Shown here piece after piece: positions 36,565 through 46,455 of a stretch of 52,168 bases of DNA; the stretch's first letter is position 1, and each line of letters begins with the position of its first letter. A program made the translations under genes and the position numbers. Below the pieces are notes generated by a model that did no database searches, was not told the DNA's origin, and was given only the letters and a program-made list of their open reading frames with translations. The stretch is from positions 1-52,168 of the forward strand of contig JASJAW010000010.1 of assembly GCA_030066795.1 (NCBI GenBank). Reading direction: 5' to 3'. The DNA is from Dinoroseobacter sp. Its GTDB lineage: Bacteria; Pseudomonadota; Alphaproteobacteria; Rhodobacterales; Rhodobacteraceae.

Positions 36565-38226
36565 ATGCGTAGCGTTTTTCTTGGTCTTTTTCGTTTCTCA
36601 GTCCCATGCCTTCTGCTCGGGTTGCTGTGCTTCGCCCTGTCACTGACGCCATCTCTGATACCCCGCGGCCCTTTAGTCCAAGGAATTCTTGGAGGGGTAG
36701 TAACTGCTGTCGGCTATTTGATCGGTAAGGCCATCGGCTTGCTGTGGTGGGCCGCTGACATGCCTGTCCTTAAGGGAAAAGCGGCGCTGGGTGGTAAGCT
36801 GCTCTTTTCAGCCGCCGTTGTCGCAGCGCTGGTCTGGACGATGACTTACAGTCTTGAGTGGCAAAACGAACTGCGCGGGAAGATGGGGATGGAGGCCGCT
36901 GATGCTCAGCATATTCTCCAGATCGTCGGGGCGGCGACCCTGACGTTTTTTGCAGCCTACATTCTCGGGGCGTTGGTGGCGGCTCTGTTCCGGTGGGTCC
37001 GCTCCAAATTCTACCACATAATGCCGGCCCGGCGGGCCAATGTTCTGGGTGTTATTACCGTTGTACTCGTCCTCTTCGTCGTATCTCGGGACGAGATTTT
37101 CGATCGTTTGGTTATGTCGCTGGATGAAAGTTACGAAGCGGCTCAGATGCTATTTGAAGTGGCGCCTGCTTTGCCCCCTAAGGCAACTCAGGCCGGGTCT
37201 GCTGCGTCTCTTGTCGATTGGGCGACGATGGGCCAGCCAGGACGCGATTTTGTGCTGAACGGGCCGGACGCCCGCGCAATATCAGCTTTCTCGGGCAAGC
37301 CCGCACTGGACCCGATCCGGGTATATGTCGGCCGTGCCAATGGGGAAACTCCGACCGAGCGTGCCGAGCTCGCGCTCGCTGAATTGAAGCGTTTGGGCGC
37401 GTTCGACAGAAAAGTGTTGGTCGTGACGAGCCCAACAGGGACGGGTTGGATGGACCCCGGGTCCCATGATCCGGTCGAATACATGCATGATGGCGACATC
37501 GCGACGGTCAGTGTGCAGTACTCCTTCCTACAGTCACCTTTGGCGTTGATACTCGAAACACGCACCGGCTTGGACCAGGCTTCCGCTCTGCTAAACGTGG
37601 TTCATGAGTACTGGAAAACCCTTCCCCGGGATGACCGGCCGCGGTTGTACGTGCATGGTTTGAGCCTCGGTGCGTGGTCGTCGATGTATGCCACCAACAT
37701 TTTTCGTCTGGTGAATGACCCCATTGACGGAGCTTTCTGGGCGGGGCCGCCATTCCCTTCGCAATTCTGGTACAGCATTCAGAATATGCGCGAGCCGGGC
37801 AGTCCTTGGGTTCTGCCCACAATCGAAGATGGATCTGTCGTGCGCTACGCATCGCATTTCGCGGATGCCTCGCGGGCACGCGCCCCGTGGGGCAACCTCA
37901 GGATCGTATTTCTCCAGTACTCCAGCGATCCAATTGTTTTCTACGATCCATTTTCGGTTTGGCGAGCGCCGCCCTGGATGAACGATCCACCTGCCGAGGA
38001 TGTGTCCAAACACCTCGTCTTCATTCCGTTTGTCACTCAGTTTCAACTCGCTCTCGATATGGCTCTCGCCTTCGGAGCTCCGGCCGGGCACGGTCATTCC
38101 TATTTCGCAGAGGATTATATCGCCCCTTGGGCAGAAGTGACCGCGCCGGAGGGATGGACCTCAGAGGATACGCAGCGATTGCAAGAGCACTGTAATCTTG
38201 GCGTGAAATTGGGATGTCGCAACTAG
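36565..38226 (+). CDS. Membrane-anchored alpha/beta hydrolase (Abhydrolase_9 family)
   Basis: A 553-residue protein. The N-terminal third has about five membrane helices (Abhydrolase_9_N: PCLLLGLLCFALSLTPSLIPR, GGVVTAVGYLIGKAIGLLWW, and others). The C-terminal part is the alpha/beta-hydrolase, with the nucleophile elbow in VHGLSLGAWSS (Ser at about 370), the probable acid in YSSDPIVFYDP and His in GHGHSYF. The family is widespread in actinobacteria and alphaproteobacteria and its substrate is unknown; a lipid or envelope ester is inferred from topology. It is monocistronic here. Confidence 0.85.
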   Translation: MRSVFLGLFRFSVPCLLLGLLCFALSLTPSLIPRGPLVQGILGGVVTAVGYLIGKAIGLLWWAADMPVLKGKAALGGKLLFSAAVVAALVWTMTYSLEWQNELRGKMGMEAADAQHILQIVGAATLTFFAAYILGALVAALFRWVRSKFYHIMPARRANVLGVITVVLVLFVVSRDEIFDRLVMSLDESYEAAQMLFEVAPALPPKATQAGSAASLVDWATMGQPGRDFVLNGPDARAISAFSGKPALDPIRVYVGRANGETPTERAELALAELKRLGAFDRKVLVVTSPTGTGWMDPGSHDPVEYMHDGDIATVSVQYSFLQSPLALILETRTGLDQASALLNVVHEYWKTLPRDDRPRLYVHGLSLGAWSSMYATNIFRLVNDPIDGAFWAGPPFPSQFWYSIQNMREPGSPWVLPTIEDGSVVRYASHFADASRARAPWGNLRIVFLQYSSDPIVFYDPFSVWRAPPWMNDPPAEDVSKHLVFIPFVTQFQLALDMALAFGAPAGHGHSYFAEDYIAPWAEVTAPEGWTSEDTQRLQEHCNLGVKLGCRN

Positions 38227-38454
38227 TCGAAAGGAACGACCGAACCAGTGCATCTGAGAAATGAGAGGTCAGAGCCCGACATTAGCAGACGCATAGATGC
38301 AATCCCCCTACCCCGTTTCTCACATTCTTGTTCTGGCGCCCTGCACCTAACTGATCGCGCAGGTTTTGCTCGTCTTGAGCGAGATCGGTAAGGACTTCGC
38401 AGCCAGTCTCCTTAGCGTGATCACTGGCCAGTTTATGAACGCGAGCTCAAATCA

Positions 38455-38500
38455 GCAAGCAAACTTGCAGAATCCCCCGATATGTGCAAGTGTACATGCA
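38455..38500. promoter_or_regulatory. Putative RpiR operator cluster
   Basis: GCAAG-CAAA-CTTGC (38455-38468) is a perfect dyad. It is followed by the imperfect palindrome TGCAAGTGTACATGCA (38485-38500), with six of eight arm positions matching. Both contain the TGCAAG half-site. They lie just before the regulator start at 38517, suggesting autoregulation. Confidence 0.5.
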
Positions 38501-38516
38501 GAACGTCGAGTTGTTC

Positions 38517-39353
38517 ATGTCACTTATTGAAAGAATATCGGATCAAGCCGCGACGCTGACTCCCAGCGAACGCAGACTTGTTGAAAACGTGATTGAAAGC
38601 CCTACCTCGGCGGCGCTGGGAACGGCTGGCGAATTGGCTAAATCGGTGGGCGTGCATGAAGCGACGGCCTCGCGGCTTGCCAAGAAGCTTGGTTTCGATA
38701 GCTACGCAGCATTCCGAGATGCGCTGCGCGATGAGTTCATTGCAACGCGCGAGGCCGCAACCCGGTTCGAAAAGACGATCTCCGAAAGCAGTGCTGACAC
38801 AATCTTGGGCAAGCTGGCGCACGACGAGGCGCAAGCGCTCAGCGGGATCGAAGACTTCATCGAACCGCACCAGATCGCGAGTATAGCGGGCCTACTGATG
38901 CACGCGAACCGGATCTTCATCTATGGCTATGGCAACGCTGAAGTGCTGGCTCTGATGATGGTCAAACGGTTCCGTCGCTTTGGCAAAGAGGTGCAGCAAC
39001 TCGACACCAATCCACGGGGGCTGGCCGAGCAGATGCTGGGACTTGAAGCCGGGGATGTCGTGTTGAGCTTCGCATTCCGCCGCCCGCCCCGAGGCTACGC
39101 TGCTCTGATCGAAACCGCAAAAGAAGCCGGGGCAACGACAATCATCATCTCGGGTCAATCAGGTGCACTCCTGTCGCCCCGACCCGACCATCTTCTGACC
39201 GCTCCGCGCTCCGGCGATCCGGATGCGTTCCAGACCCTGACCGTACCGATGACCGTCTGCAACGCCCTCGTCATCGCCGCCGGTCTAACAGCGAAGGAGG
39301 AATCGCTGAAGAAGCTCGATCGGCTGGGACAGTTAATCGAGCGTTTCGAATAA
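38517..39353 (+). CDS. MurR/RpiR-family regulator with SIS domain
   Basis: A 278-residue regulator. An N-terminal HTH_6 domain (residues about 1-75: TLTPSERRLVENVIESP ... SVGVHEATASRLAKKLGF) is joined to a SIS domain (about 125-260: RIFIYGYGNAEVLALMMVKRFRRFG, DVVLSFAFRRPPRGY, TIIISGQSGALLS). SIS domains in this family bind phosphosugars. I took the ATG at 38517, where homology begins; GTG 38484 or ATG 38496 would lie within the palindrome. It is 23 bp upstream of an ABC importer in the same direction and presumably controls it. Confidence 0.88.
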   Translation: MSLIERISDQAATLTPSERRLVENVIESPTSAALGTAGELAKSVGVHEATASRLAKKLGFDSYAAFRDALRDEFIATREAATRFEKTISESSADTILGKLAHDEAQALSGIEDFIEPHQIASIAGLLMHANRIFIYGYGNAEVLALMMVKRFRRFGKEVQQLDTNPRGLAEQMLGLEAGDVVLSFAFRRPPRGYAALIETAKEAGATTIIISGQSGALLSPRPDHLLTAPRSGDPDAFQTLTVPMTVCNALVIAAGLTAKEESLKKLDRLGQLIERFE

Positions 39354-39376
39354 AGTGTAACCCTAGGGAGGATCAC

Positions 39377-40498
39377 ATGAGGTTTCTGACTGTAACGCGT
39401 CTTGGCGCGATTAGCATTTTTGTGTCTACGGCTGCGATAGCAGGTGGCCACTTGAACGAAATGGGTCCGGACGAGCTGCTGCCGTTGGCGCAGCAAGAGG
39501 GCAAGTTGACGGTCTATTCCTTTACCAGCCGCATTGGTAAGGTTGAGAAAGCCTTCGAGGAGGCCTATCCCGGCATCGATCTGCAGGGGTTCGACATCTC
39601 TTCGACTGAACAGATCGCACGGCTCAAGGCCGAGGCGCAGGCGGGCGTCACCAATGCCGACGTGGTCTACATCTCCGATACGCCGGTTGTACTGAGCGAG
39701 CTACTGGAAGCAGGGCTCATAGCGCCCTACGTGCCGCCGCGCGTGGCCGACCGCGTACCAGCACAGTACAAAAGCCCGCTGCTGGCACAGCGTTTATCGA
39801 CCAAGGTATTGATGTATAATGAAGAAGCCAATCCTGACGGGGCACCTGTCCGCAACCTCTGGGAACTAACAACCCCTGACTGGACAGGCCGCGTAGTGAT
39901 GGTCGATCCTCTGCAGCGTGGTGACTATCTCGACCTGATGACAGAGATCGTCCTGCGTTCGGACGAGATGGCAACTGCCTATGAGGCACAATTCGGGAGC
40001 GCGATCGACCTCGACGGCGCCGCCAACGCCGGCGAGAAATTCATCAGCGATCTGTTCGCAAATGACCTTATCCTGGTGGGCTCCACGGACGATGTGAACG
40101 CGGCCGTCGGCGCCCTGGGACAGGACAATCCGCCGGTTGGTTTTACCAGTTATTCAGACCGACGCGACAACGAGGAAGAAGGCTGGGCCCTGCAAGTCGC
40201 CAATGCTGTAGAACCCGCGCCGGGGATCATTTTTCCTGCGGTGCTGGCTCTGGCCGCAGAGCCCAACAACCCCGCCGCAGCACGTCTGGCAATCGATTTT
40301 CTCATGGGCGACGAGAGCGAGGTTGGCGGACCAGGTCTCGCACCGTTCTACGTTGCCGGCGACTATGTCACCCGCACCGACATACCGCCCCACCCCGACG
40401 CGGTGCCTCTAGATGAGTTTACGGCCTGGCGGCTTGACCCGGCAAAAACGACCACGATCCGAGCCGAGATTGGCGACCTGATCCTAACACTACAGTAG
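39377..40498 (+). CDS. ABC transporter periplasmic substrate-binding protein (Fe3+/AfuA-like class)
   Basis: A 373-residue type II binding protein with signal peptide (ending near IAGGH). The text KLTVYSFTSRIGKVEKAFEEAYPGI and SSTEQIARLKAEAQAGVTNADVV is the FbpA/AfuA/PotD-like pattern. The paired Tyr residues of ferric-binding FbpA near the C-terminus are not evident. AGGGAGGATCAC precedes the ATG. First structural gene after the RpiR regulator, so a phosphorylated organic ligand is more likely than iron. Confidence 0.85.
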   Translation: MRFLTVTRLGAISIFVSTAAIAGGHLNEMGPDELLPLAQQEGKLTVYSFTSRIGKVEKAFEEAYPGIDLQGFDISSTEQIARLKAEAQAGVTNADVVYISDTPVVLSELLEAGLIAPYVPPRVADRVPAQYKSPLLAQRLSTKVLMYNEEANPDGAPVRNLWELTTPDWTGRVVMVDPLQRGDYLDLMTEIVLRSDEMATAYEAQFGSAIDLDGAANAGEKFISDLFANDLILVGSTDDVNAAVGALGQDNPPVGFTSYSDRRDNEEEGWALQVANAVEPAPGIIFPAVLALAAEPNNPAAARLAIDFLMGDESEVGGPGLAPFYVAGDYVTRTDIPPHPDAVPLDEFTAWRLDPAKTTTIRAEIGDLILTLQ

Positions 40499-40578
40499 CC
40501 GGACGCTCTTGGCGGAGGCGGGCATAGCGACGTGTCCGCCCCTGCGCTATCGTCACTTCGCGAACAGGGATGATCTTG

Positions 40579-42324
40579 ATGGCGGACGCAGCCATGGGCA
40601 TGCAAAGACGACGCGTGCTGTTTCAACAGGGAACGGTGCTGAAAGCGTTTGTGCTGGCCCTGCTGATCGCCCTGATTGTGCTTCCGCTGATCAGAACGGT
40701 GATGTTCACGCTGCAGCCGGACACGATCAAGGCTTGGTCCGACGTGCTGACTGGCAGATTGTCCACCAACCTGTTCTACAAACCCTTGGGTAATACGCTG
40801 CTCATCGGTGTGGTTGTGGCGACAGGGTGTATCCTGCTGGGCGGGTTTCTGGCCTGGCTCGTCGTGATGACAAATGTGCCGTTCCGTAAGACCATTGGTG
40901 TGATGGCCACGCTGCCATTCATGATTCCGTCTTTTGCGGCCGCGCTGGCCTGGGGATCGCTTTTCCGCAACGACCGCGTCGGCGGTCAGGTCGGCTGGCT
41001 GCAGGGCCTTGGGTTCGACATCCCGGACTGGCTGGCCTGGGGCATTGTGCCAACGCTGATCGTTCTGACTCTGCACTATTTCAGCCTCGCCTTCACCATC
41101 ATCGCGGCGGCCTTAGCCACGGTAAACTCCGATCTCATTGAAGCCGCGCAGATCGCCGGCGCTAAAGGACAGCGCATCTTTTTGGGAATTATACTGCCGG
41201 TGACGACACCGGCGTTGGTTGCAACTGGGTCACTTTGTTTTGCGGGCGCTGTTTCGAACTTCGCAACGCCAGCGCTTTTGGGGCTGCCGGTGCGGATGCA
41301 AACGCTGTCAACCCGCCTGTTCGGTATGATCGAAGTGGGACAAGTCGGGCGCGGCTATGTGATCGGGATATTGCTGGTGCTGATATCCGGCGCGTTCCTC
41401 TGGGCGGGCAATCGGATCGTCTCGGGCCGCAGGTCTTATGCCACGATTACCGGGAAAGGCGGACGCGCCAAGCGCTTCGATCTGCGTGGCGCGCGCTGGC
41501 CGCTGTTCGTTTTGGCCATGGCCATCCTGGTCCTCTCCACCGTCGTGCCGGTCATCGTGCTGACGGCATCCAGCCTTGCACCGTCATCAGCCAACCTTTT
41601 TTCCAACTGGACGTTGCACTACTGGCTGGGACAAAGCGATCCTTCCTTAGCGCAAGGCATTCCGGGCATTATCTATAACGAGGATATCGTCCGGGCGCTG
41701 ACAGTGACGCTGAGCCTGGGATTGGCCGTCGCCTTTACCGGCATGTTTGTGGGGCTTTTGGCTTCGTACACAACGGCGCGCTTTCGCGAGGGGTGGGCCT
41801 CCGCAGCAATTACGCAAATCAGCTTTCTGCCACTTCTTGTACCCGGCATCGCCTTTGGCGCAGCCTATATCGCTTATCTGGGAGCACCGATCGGGCCGCT
41901 CCCGGCGCTCTACGGCACCTTCATGCTTTTGGTCATTGCGGGCACAGCTTATCTGCTGCCCTTTTCTGTCCAGACCGGACGTGCTGTTATCCAACAGGTG
42001 GGAGGTGAACTGGAGGAGAGCGCACGCATCACAGGGGCCAGCTTTGCCCGCAGACTTTTGGCCATCACGGTGCCACTAGCCATTCGCGGTCTCACAGCGG
42101 GCGGCATTCTGATCTTCGTCAAGATCGTCCGTGACTTGTCGCTCGTTGTATTACTTTTTACGCCCACGATGCCGGTCCTGTCGGTTGTCGCGTATCGGTA
42201 TGCATCGGAAGGCTTCGGGCAATTCGCCAACGCGATCACGGTCATAATCCTGTTCATCTCTATCGCCGCGTCGCTGATAGCGAACCGGCTTCAGTCCAAA
42301 TCCCAACCCTGGCTCAAGAATTAG
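40579..42324 (+). CDS. ABC transporter permease, duplicated (FbpB-type)
   Basis: A 581-residue inner-membrane protein made of two fused permease halves, each with about six helices and an EAA loop: [20 protein letters not shown] in the first half and [21 protein letters not shown] in the second. Double-length permeases are typical of the iron/AfuB and 2-aminoethylphosphonate classes. I chose the ATG at 40579 (AGGG 9 nt upstream); ATG 40570 is possible. It lies 80 bp after the binding-protein gene. Confidence 0.9.
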   Translation: MADAAMGMQRRRVLFQQGTVLKAFVLALLIALIVLPLIRTVMFTLQPDTIKAWSDVLTGRLSTNLFYKPLGNTLLIGVVVATGCILLGGFLAWLVVMTNVPFRKTIGVMATLPFMIPSFAAALAWGSLFRNDRVGGQVGWLQGLGFDIPDWLAWGIVPTLIVLTLHYFSLAFTIIAAALATVNSDLIEAAQIAGAKGQRIFLGIILPVTTPALVATGSLCFAGAVSNFATPALLGLPVRMQTLSTRLFGMIEVGQVGRGYVIGILLVLISGAFLWAGNRIVSGRRSYATITGKGGRAKRFDLRGARWPLFVLAMAILVLSTVVPVIVLTASSLAPSSANLFSNWTLHYWLGQSDPSLAQGIPGIIYNEDIVRALTVTLSLGLAVAFTGMFVGLLASYTTARFREGWASAAITQISFLPLLVPGIAFGAAYIAYLGAPIGPLPALYGTFMLLVIAGTAYLLPFSVQTGRAVIQQVGGELEESARITGASFARRLLAITVPLAIRGLTAGGILIFVKIVRDLSLVVLLFTPTMPVLSVVAYRYASEGFGQFANAITVIILFISIAASLIANRLQSKSQPWLKN

Positions 42325-42333
42325 AAAAGCCCC

Positions 42334-43392
42334 ATGCTGGAAACTCGCAATCTCACCAAATGTTTCGGAAACTTCGAGGCTGTAAAGAACGTCTCGATGT
42401 CCGTGCCCGATGGTGCATTCCTCGTGCTACTCGGGCCGTCCGGGTGCGGCAAGACCACTCTTTTGCGAATGCTTGCAGGTCTCGAATTGCCGTCGGCGGG
42501 GCAGATCGTGTTCGATAGCCAGACCGTTTCAGACGGAGACCGGAATTGGGCGGTCGATCCTGCCCAGCGCAATGCGGGTCTGGTGTTCCAGTCCTATGCG
42601 CTATGGCCACATATGTCGGTGCGCGGCAATATTGAATGGCCCCTGAAGGTCATGAAGATGCCAAAGGCGGAGCGCGCGACGCGCGTTGCAGAGGTTCTGA
42701 AGCTCCTGGATATCAGCCCGCTGGCAGACCGCTACCCGAACGAGATTTCGGGCGGCCAACAGCAACGTGTCGCCATCGCGCGAACTATTGCGCCAAAGCC
42801 ATCGGTGCTGCTGTTTGACGAGCCGCTCTCGAACCTCGACGCCAAGCTGCGGGTCGAGATGCGGACGGAGCTTATGCGGCTGCACCGTGCGACAGGGGCA
42901 ACGACCGTCTACGTCACCCATGACCAGATCGAAGCGATGACCATGGCGTCACATGTGGCTGTCATGAACGAAGGCCGGGTACAGCAATTTGGCACGCCCG
43001 CGGACCTGGTAGATCATCCCGAAACTGCATTTGTGGCCACGTTTGTTGGCACTCCACCCAATAACATGGTGCCTGTGATTAAGAATGGAACCGGCTACAG
43101 GGTCGGCGGCCGGCACATGCCGGTGACCCCACCTGCCGACGACTGCCTGGCCATGTACCGCGCTGAAAGGATGGTACTCGGCGACAGCGAAGGGGATACC
43201 ACGCTGCCGATGGAACTGGTGGAAACAAGCACCATTGCAGGGCGCACTATGGTCACCGGCCTGCGCGACGGGCTGCGCTTGACCGCTATTGTAGATCACG
43301 CACCGTCGGCGCAGATCGGGGACACGATCCAGTTCTGCCTGCCACCCCGCCCCGATAGCTGGTTTGGCCCAGACGGAGAGAGGATCGGTTGA
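42334..43392 (+). CDS. ABC transporter ATP-binding protein (FbpC/PotA-type)
   Basis: A 352-residue ATPase. Walker A is [10 protein letters not shown]-loop [10 protein letters not shown], signature ISGGQQQR, Walker [14 protein letters not shown] and H-loop VTHDQ. A C-terminal TOBE-type regulatory region follows from about 240. It starts 9 bp after the permease, and its stop shares one base with the start of the phosphatase gene (TGATG), showing one operon. Confidence 0.92.
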   Translation: MLETRNLTKCFGNFEAVKNVSMSVPDGAFLVLLGPSGCGKTTLLRMLAGLELPSAGQIVFDSQTVSDGDRNWAVDPAQRNAGLVFQSYALWPHMSVRGNIEWPLKVMKMPKAERATRVAEVLKLLDISPLADRYPNEISGGQQQRVAIARTIAPKPSVLLFDEPLSNLDAKLRVEMRTELMRLHRATGATTVYVTHDQIEAMTMASHVAVMNEGRVQQFGTPADLVDHPETAFVATFVGTPPNNMVPVIKNGTGYRVGGRHMPVTPPADDCLAMYRAERMVLGDSEGDTTLPMELVETSTIAGRTMVTGLRDGLRLTAIVDHAPSAQIGDTIQFCLPPRPDSWFGPDGERIG

Positions 43393-43991
43393 TGCGATTG
43401 TTGTTGGTCCGGCACGGGCAATCTCAATGGAACGCCGCGCGGCGTCTCCAAGGTCAGGCGGACATCGGCTTGTCCGATCTCGGCAAGCGCCAAGCCGACG
43501 CGTTGCGCCCGGTGATCGAAAAGATCGGCCATTGCCGGGCCGTCTCGTCCGATCTTGCACGGGTCCGCGACACTGCGCACAGGATCGGGGCCGAACCCAT
43601 GCGATTCACGGAGGCGTTGCGAGAAATCGATGTCGGCGACTGGACCGGCCGGGCGATCGAAGACATCAGGGGCGAGAACGAGGATGCCTACCAAGGCTGG
43701 CGGGCCGGCACATCAGCCCCGCCGGGCGGTGAAACATGGGCGAGTTTCGTTGAACGGGTCACAGACGTGATCGAGACAGAGAAGCGCAATGCGTGCGAGA
43801 ACCTTCTCATCGTTTGCCACGGCGGCGTCATCCGCGCGATCCTACAACGCTACATTGGGCTCGATCCAGCACAGATTATTCCGGTGGCTCCCGCGAGTCT
43901 GAGCGCCTTCCGATTGGGCAACGGAAAGCAACCGCGGCTTGAACTTTTTAACTACCTTCCTGACAGTCCGGACTTCGGAGCACCCGACTGA
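43392..43991 (+). CDS. Histidine phosphatase family protein
   Basis: A 199-residue phosphoglycerate-mutase-fold phosphatase. The phospho-His is in LLLVRHGQSQWN (RHG, His8) and the second catalytic His in VCHGGVIRAIL, with ARxRDTAHRIG between. There is no signal peptide, so it acts in the cytosol. It is translationally coupled to the ABC ATPase (overlap of one base), so it probably dephosphorylates the imported compound. A terminator follows. Confidence 0.88.
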   Translation: MRLLLVRHGQSQWNAARRLQGQADIGLSDLGKRQADALRPVIEKIGHCRAVSSDLARVRDTAHRIGAEPMRFTEALREIDVGDWTGRAIEDIRGENEDAYQGWRAGTSAPPGGETWASFVERVTDVIETEKRNACENLLIVCHGGVIRAILQRYIGLDPAQIIPVAPASLSAFRLGNGKQPRLELFNYLPDSPDFGAPD

Positions 43992-44042
43992 TTGGCGTGG
44001 CCCGCGGCCATCGCACCTCGGGCTTCTTGCGCTACCTTTGGG

Positions 44043-44065
44043 GTCGCTTTAGCGGCTTTTGTTTT
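44043..44065 (+). terminator. Terminator after the ABC/phosphatase operon
   Basis: GTCGC-TTTA-GCGGC (one G-T pair) followed by TTTTGTTTT, 51 bp after the phosphatase stop. Confidence 0.6.
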
Positions 44066-44203
44066 ACGTGGAGAGAAGCGGTAGTCTGGGATCTAAGAGG
44101 TCGTTCGCCACACGCTTCCTGAATGACTGCGTTCCATTGAAAGCCGTTATCTTACAGATCTGGTCAGTTTTCTTGAGTCATAGAAGTGAATGACCTCCGT
44201 GAG

Positions 44204-44232
44204 AACAAAGCGGGCCAGGCATGCTGGCCCGC
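44204..44232 (-). terminator. Terminator of the monooxygenase gene
   Basis: GCGGGCCAG-CATGC-CTGGCCCGC on the minus strand is a perfect 9 bp stem 7 bp past the stop, followed by TTTGTTCT. Confidence 0.75.
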
Positions 44233-44239
44233 GGAAGCT

Positions 44240-46039
44240 TTAGGACAGGTGGTGTACTTCCTGCAGCCCGTAGACTGGTGTATCGATACCTTCCATACGC
44301 GCCTTTATTTGCAACGATAGAAACTGGGAGTAGTGGCGCGACTGGTGGAGGTTGCCACCATGGAACCAGAGCGCTTCTTGTTGCGTAGGCTTCCACATGT
44401 TGCGCTCTTCGCCTTCCCATGGGCCCGGGTCTTTCGTTGTATCTGATCCCAAACCCCAGACTTTGCCAACCTTGTCCGCCATCTCTTGTCCTGCCAGATC
44501 CGCGATCCAGCTGTTCATCGATTTGTAGCCGGTCGCATAGACGATAACATCTGCATCAAGATGGGTACCGTCGTCCAGAATGACCCCGGTTTCATCGACT
44601 TCGACCACTTGCCCACGCCTGATTTTGATCTCACCGTCAATGATCAGCTGGCTGGCTCCAATATCGATATAGTATCCTGACCCACGCCGAAGATACTTCA
44701 TGAAAAGGCCAGACTGATCGTCCCCCCAATCGAGCCAGAAACCCGCTTGTTCAAGTCCGTTGTAAAAGTCTTTGTCCTGCTCCTTCATCGCGGCATACGC
44801 GGGGATCTGAAACTCGTGCAGGATCGCATAGGGCAGTGATGCAAAAACCAGATCGGCCTTCTCCGTCGTCACACCTGCTTCCACAGCTCTCTCGGAGTAC
44901 AGGTCGCCCAGCCCGATTTCCATAAGCGTGTCCGACCGAACGATATGTGTGGAGGACCTTTGCACCATTGTGACGTCGGCCTCGTTCTCCCAAAGAGCGG
45001 CGGCAATATCATGGGCAGAGTTATTGGAGCCCACGATGACCGCTTTCTTGCCCTTATACTTATCAGGGCCGGGATGCTGCGAGGAATGGTGCTGATCGCC
45101 CTGAAACTTTTCCATTCCTGGAAAACTCGGCATATTGGCCTTGCCTGACATGCCAGTTGCCATCACTAGTTGCTTGGGTTTGAGCACCACCTCTTCACCG
45201 TCGCGATCCACGACCACAGTCCATTCTCTTGACGTTTCATCATAGCGCGCGGACTTTGCTGTGGTTCGGGTCCAATAGTTTAGTTCCATAACCCTGGTGT
45301 ACATTTCGAGCCAGTCGCCGATCTTATCCTTTGGCGAAAAGACGGGCCAGTTTTCGGGAAACTTGATGTAAGGCAGATGGTCGTACCAGACCGGGTCATG
45401 CAGGCAAAGCGACTTATACCGATTGCGCCAGCTGTCCCCCGGTCGGTCGTTACGCTCCACGATGATCGTCGGCACCGCCAGTTGACGCAATCTCGCACCG
45501 AGCGCGATCCCACCCTGGCCTCCGCCGATAATCAGGCAATAAGGCTGAGTTTCATAGCCGAGTTCGGCCTTCTCCTTTTCGCGCTCTTCTTTCCAGGTTG
45601 TTCGGTGTTTGCCTGCGCCATGCTTTGCGCCAAGCGGGCGCTGAAATCCTTTGGGTTCCTCATGCCCTTTGAGCTCAACCATTGTGGTCAGCAGCGTCCA
45701 GATAAGGCCGTCCTTAAGCCTGAGGAGCCCGTAGCCACGCGCCACAGCGGTTTCAAACTCGATCCACGCGGTGGTTATACCGCCCTCTTCTGTAGGGGTC
45801 TCTCCATGAGCAACCTTCCAACCCGATGGCTTGGTGGTCGCCAGTTGATGGCGCAACATGTCGGCCACCTGTTCCTTCCCCTCCACAGTTTTGATGTTCC
45901 AGGTGAAAGAGACAAGATCGCGCCAATAGCAATCGTCCTGAAATAAACCGGTCGCTGCCTCGATGTCTCCCTGCTCAAGGGCTGCGCCAAAGGTATCAAG
46001 AAATTCCTGCGTCTGGTCCGTCAATGTCGTGTCGAGCAT
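44240..46039 (-). CDS. SnoaL-domain/FMO fusion: flavin-containing monooxygenase
   Basis: A 599-residue cytosolic FAD/NAD(P)H monooxygenase. Residues about 1-130 form a SnoaL-like NTF2 domain. From about 165 the FMO/Baeyer-Villiger-like core begins, with FAD motif IIGGGQGGIALGARL and NADPH motif VIVGSNNSAHDIA. The FMO-type motif is seen as FQGDQHHSSQH, and YATGYKS lies near the end. The WRNRYKSLCLHDPVWYDHLPY stretch is typical of YUCCA-type/bacterial FMO relatives. GGGAGGAAGCA precedes the ATG. It is divergent from the pyrimidine genes; substrates could be amines, aldehydes or sulphides and cannot be assigned. Confidence 0.85.
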   Translation of the reverse strand: MLDTTLTDQTQEFLDTFGAALEQGDIEAATGLFQDDCYWRDLVSFTWNIKTVEGKEQVADMLRHQLATTKPSGWKVAHGETPTEEGGITTAWIEFETAVARGYGLLRLKDGLIWTLLTTMVELKGHEEPKGFQRPLGAKHGAGKHRTTWKEEREKEKAELGYETQPYCLIIGGGQGGIALGARLRQLAVPTIIVERNDRPGDSWRNRYKSLCLHDPVWYDHLPYIKFPENWPVFSPKDKIGDWLEMYTRVMELNYWTRTTAKSARYDETSREWTVVVDRDGEEVVLKPKQLVMATGMSGKANMPSFPGMEKFQGDQHHSSQHPGPDKYKGKKAVIVGSNNSAHDIAAALWENEADVTMVQRSSTHIVRSDTLMEIGLGDLYSERAVEAGVTTEKADLVFASLPYAILHEFQIPAYAAMKEQDKDFYNGLEQAGFWLDWGDDQSGLFMKYLRRGSGYYIDIGASQLIIDGEIKIRRGQVVEVDETGVILDDGTHLDADVIVYATGYKSMNSWIADLAGQEMADKVGKVWGLGSDTTKDPGPWEGEERNMWKPTQQEALWFHGGNLHQSRHYSQFLSLQIKARMEGIDTPVYGLQEVHHLS

Positions 46040-46455
46040 TGCTTCCTCCCGTATGCATGCTTGTTCGTGCAGTCTAGAGGAAGGTCAGGCTTCAAAGCTA
46101 GATAACAGGCTGGGCGCGGATATAGCACCTAATTCCAGCAGCGAAGTGGTACTTAAAAGCGGTCAGCTCTGAATTCATGCCCTGAAGGCCTTGCAGTCCG
46201 GAGGCGAAGTGCACGTCGTGCGCGGCGGAACGGGCGAGATGGAATCCGACAGAGATCAAATGCTTGTAGGCGTTCCAATCCGTCGCGAGCAAATCTTGAT
46301 GGCAAACCCTGCAAATCAGCTTTGAGTGCCTCCATAGAGAGTATTATGCGACCTCTCGTGACCTAACTGAAGGCGGGAGGCTCTGTTAAGAATATTGACT
46401 TTTCCAAGTTTCAGGCTGACCATTTTGTCTTAGATCAACTATTGGGTGCGCTGCA
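46040..46455. other. Divergent intergenic stretch
   Basis: 416 bp between the monooxygenase and PreA-like genes. A minus-strand frame at 46098-46292 gives 64 residues, without a ribosome binding site or recognised homology. It could be a decayed gene, but I do not call it. No clear operator was seen. Confidence 0.35.

Noticed and set aside
38353..38529. Plus-strand fragment reading through the RpiR promoter (LSEIGKDFAASLLSVITGQF)
   Set aside because: It looks protein-like but lacks a start codon near its 5' end and overlaps the regulator start; not called as a gene.
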